From Deltaproteobacteria bacterium (GTDB lineage: Bacteria > Desulfobacterota > Binatia > Bin18), in assembly GCA_016200595.1 (NCBI GenBank), contig JACQEL010000711.1, positions 1,868 through 8,299 on the forward strand: 6,432 nucleotides of DNA, written 5' to 3'. Under the pieces are notes generated by a model. That model did not search any database and was not told the DNA's origin. It saw only the letters and a program-made list of their open reading frames with translations. Positions 6,307-6,432 of the stretch are shown here, piece after piece. A program made the position numbers and the translations under genes. Position 1 is the first letter of the stretch. Each line of letters opens with the position of its first letter.

Positions 6307-6432
6307 ATGGTGCAGAAAAAAACGAATCCATTATTCGGCGGCTCAAACGGGAAATCGAGTCAGGCGAGGTGCTGCAGCGGGTTCGGGTCAAGGCGACCGA
6401 TTTCACGCGGCAGCGGGTGTTGAGCTGGGAGC
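6307..6432 (+). CDS. Partial transposase-like reading frame (IS4-family flavour), probably frame-disrupted; runs off the window
   Basis: From 6321 to the edge the frame beginning AAC reads NESIIRRLKREIESGEV and then RVRVKATDFTRQRVLSWE. The arginine/lysine-rich helix followed by DFTRxRxLxW resembles the N-terminus of IS4-family DDE transposases, as I remember it; no catalytic residue is in view, so this is a family impression. This frame is open from 6258 but has no ATG, GTG or TTG at a suitable place. The ATG at 6307 (MVQKK) is in the neighbouring frame and meets it at a run of seven A (6316-6322). One extra A would give a continuous MVQKKNESIIRRLK. The gene may be a decayed copy, use -1 frameshifting, or contain a homopolymer error. 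Confidence 0.45.

Overview
The window looks like chromosomal DNA from a moderately GC-rich, environmental, Gram-negative-type bacterium. The very long zinc-ribbon/cyclase/ATPase/TPR protein and the scattered short repeats recall large genomes of uncultured deltaproteobacterial-like lineages (Binatota-, Tectomicrobia- or Rokubacteria-type). That placement is an impression from gene style, not a measured assignment. No RNA gene, CRISPR array, prophage or replication origin was seen.

Left half, minus strand (1-3301): one giant signalling gene. From its N-terminus it encodes a double zinc ribbon, a class III adenylate/guanylate cyclase domain, a STAND/AAA-type ATPase domain and a long TPR-like tail. 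It stops at 113-115, but the same frame stays open to the left edge and continues with residues AELYRLKG, which is how this family normally continues. The annotated stop is therefore probably a premature nonsense codon (GAA to TAA), and the real C-terminus lies outside the window. The gene also carries short repeats in frame: heptamer arrays of the form GACNNNG near both ends, and a perfect 28-bp palindrome inside an extra segment of about 35 residues in the cyclase domain.

Middle (3302-3526): a divergent intergenic region with an inverted repeat built from TAAAACGTAAAA, a possible promoter and a strong Shine-Dalgarno sequence.

Right half, plus strand (3527-6176): a compact three-gene unit. 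It encodes a small VOC/glyoxalase-fold metalloenzyme, a membrane delta-9-type acyl desaturase and a cyclopropane-fatty-acyl-phospholipid synthase. The last two overlap by 19 bp. Together they form a plausible lipid-modification path: the desaturase makes a cis double bond and the synthase converts it to a cyclopropane ring. The VOC protein's role is unknown.

Right edge (6177-6432): a spacer, then what looks like the N-terminal coding part of an IS4-like transposase. It runs off the window and seems to be out of frame with its best ATG by one base at an A7 run.

I see no convincing new multi-gene system. The most unusual material is the set of repeats tolerated in frame within the signalling gene, and its apparent interruption.
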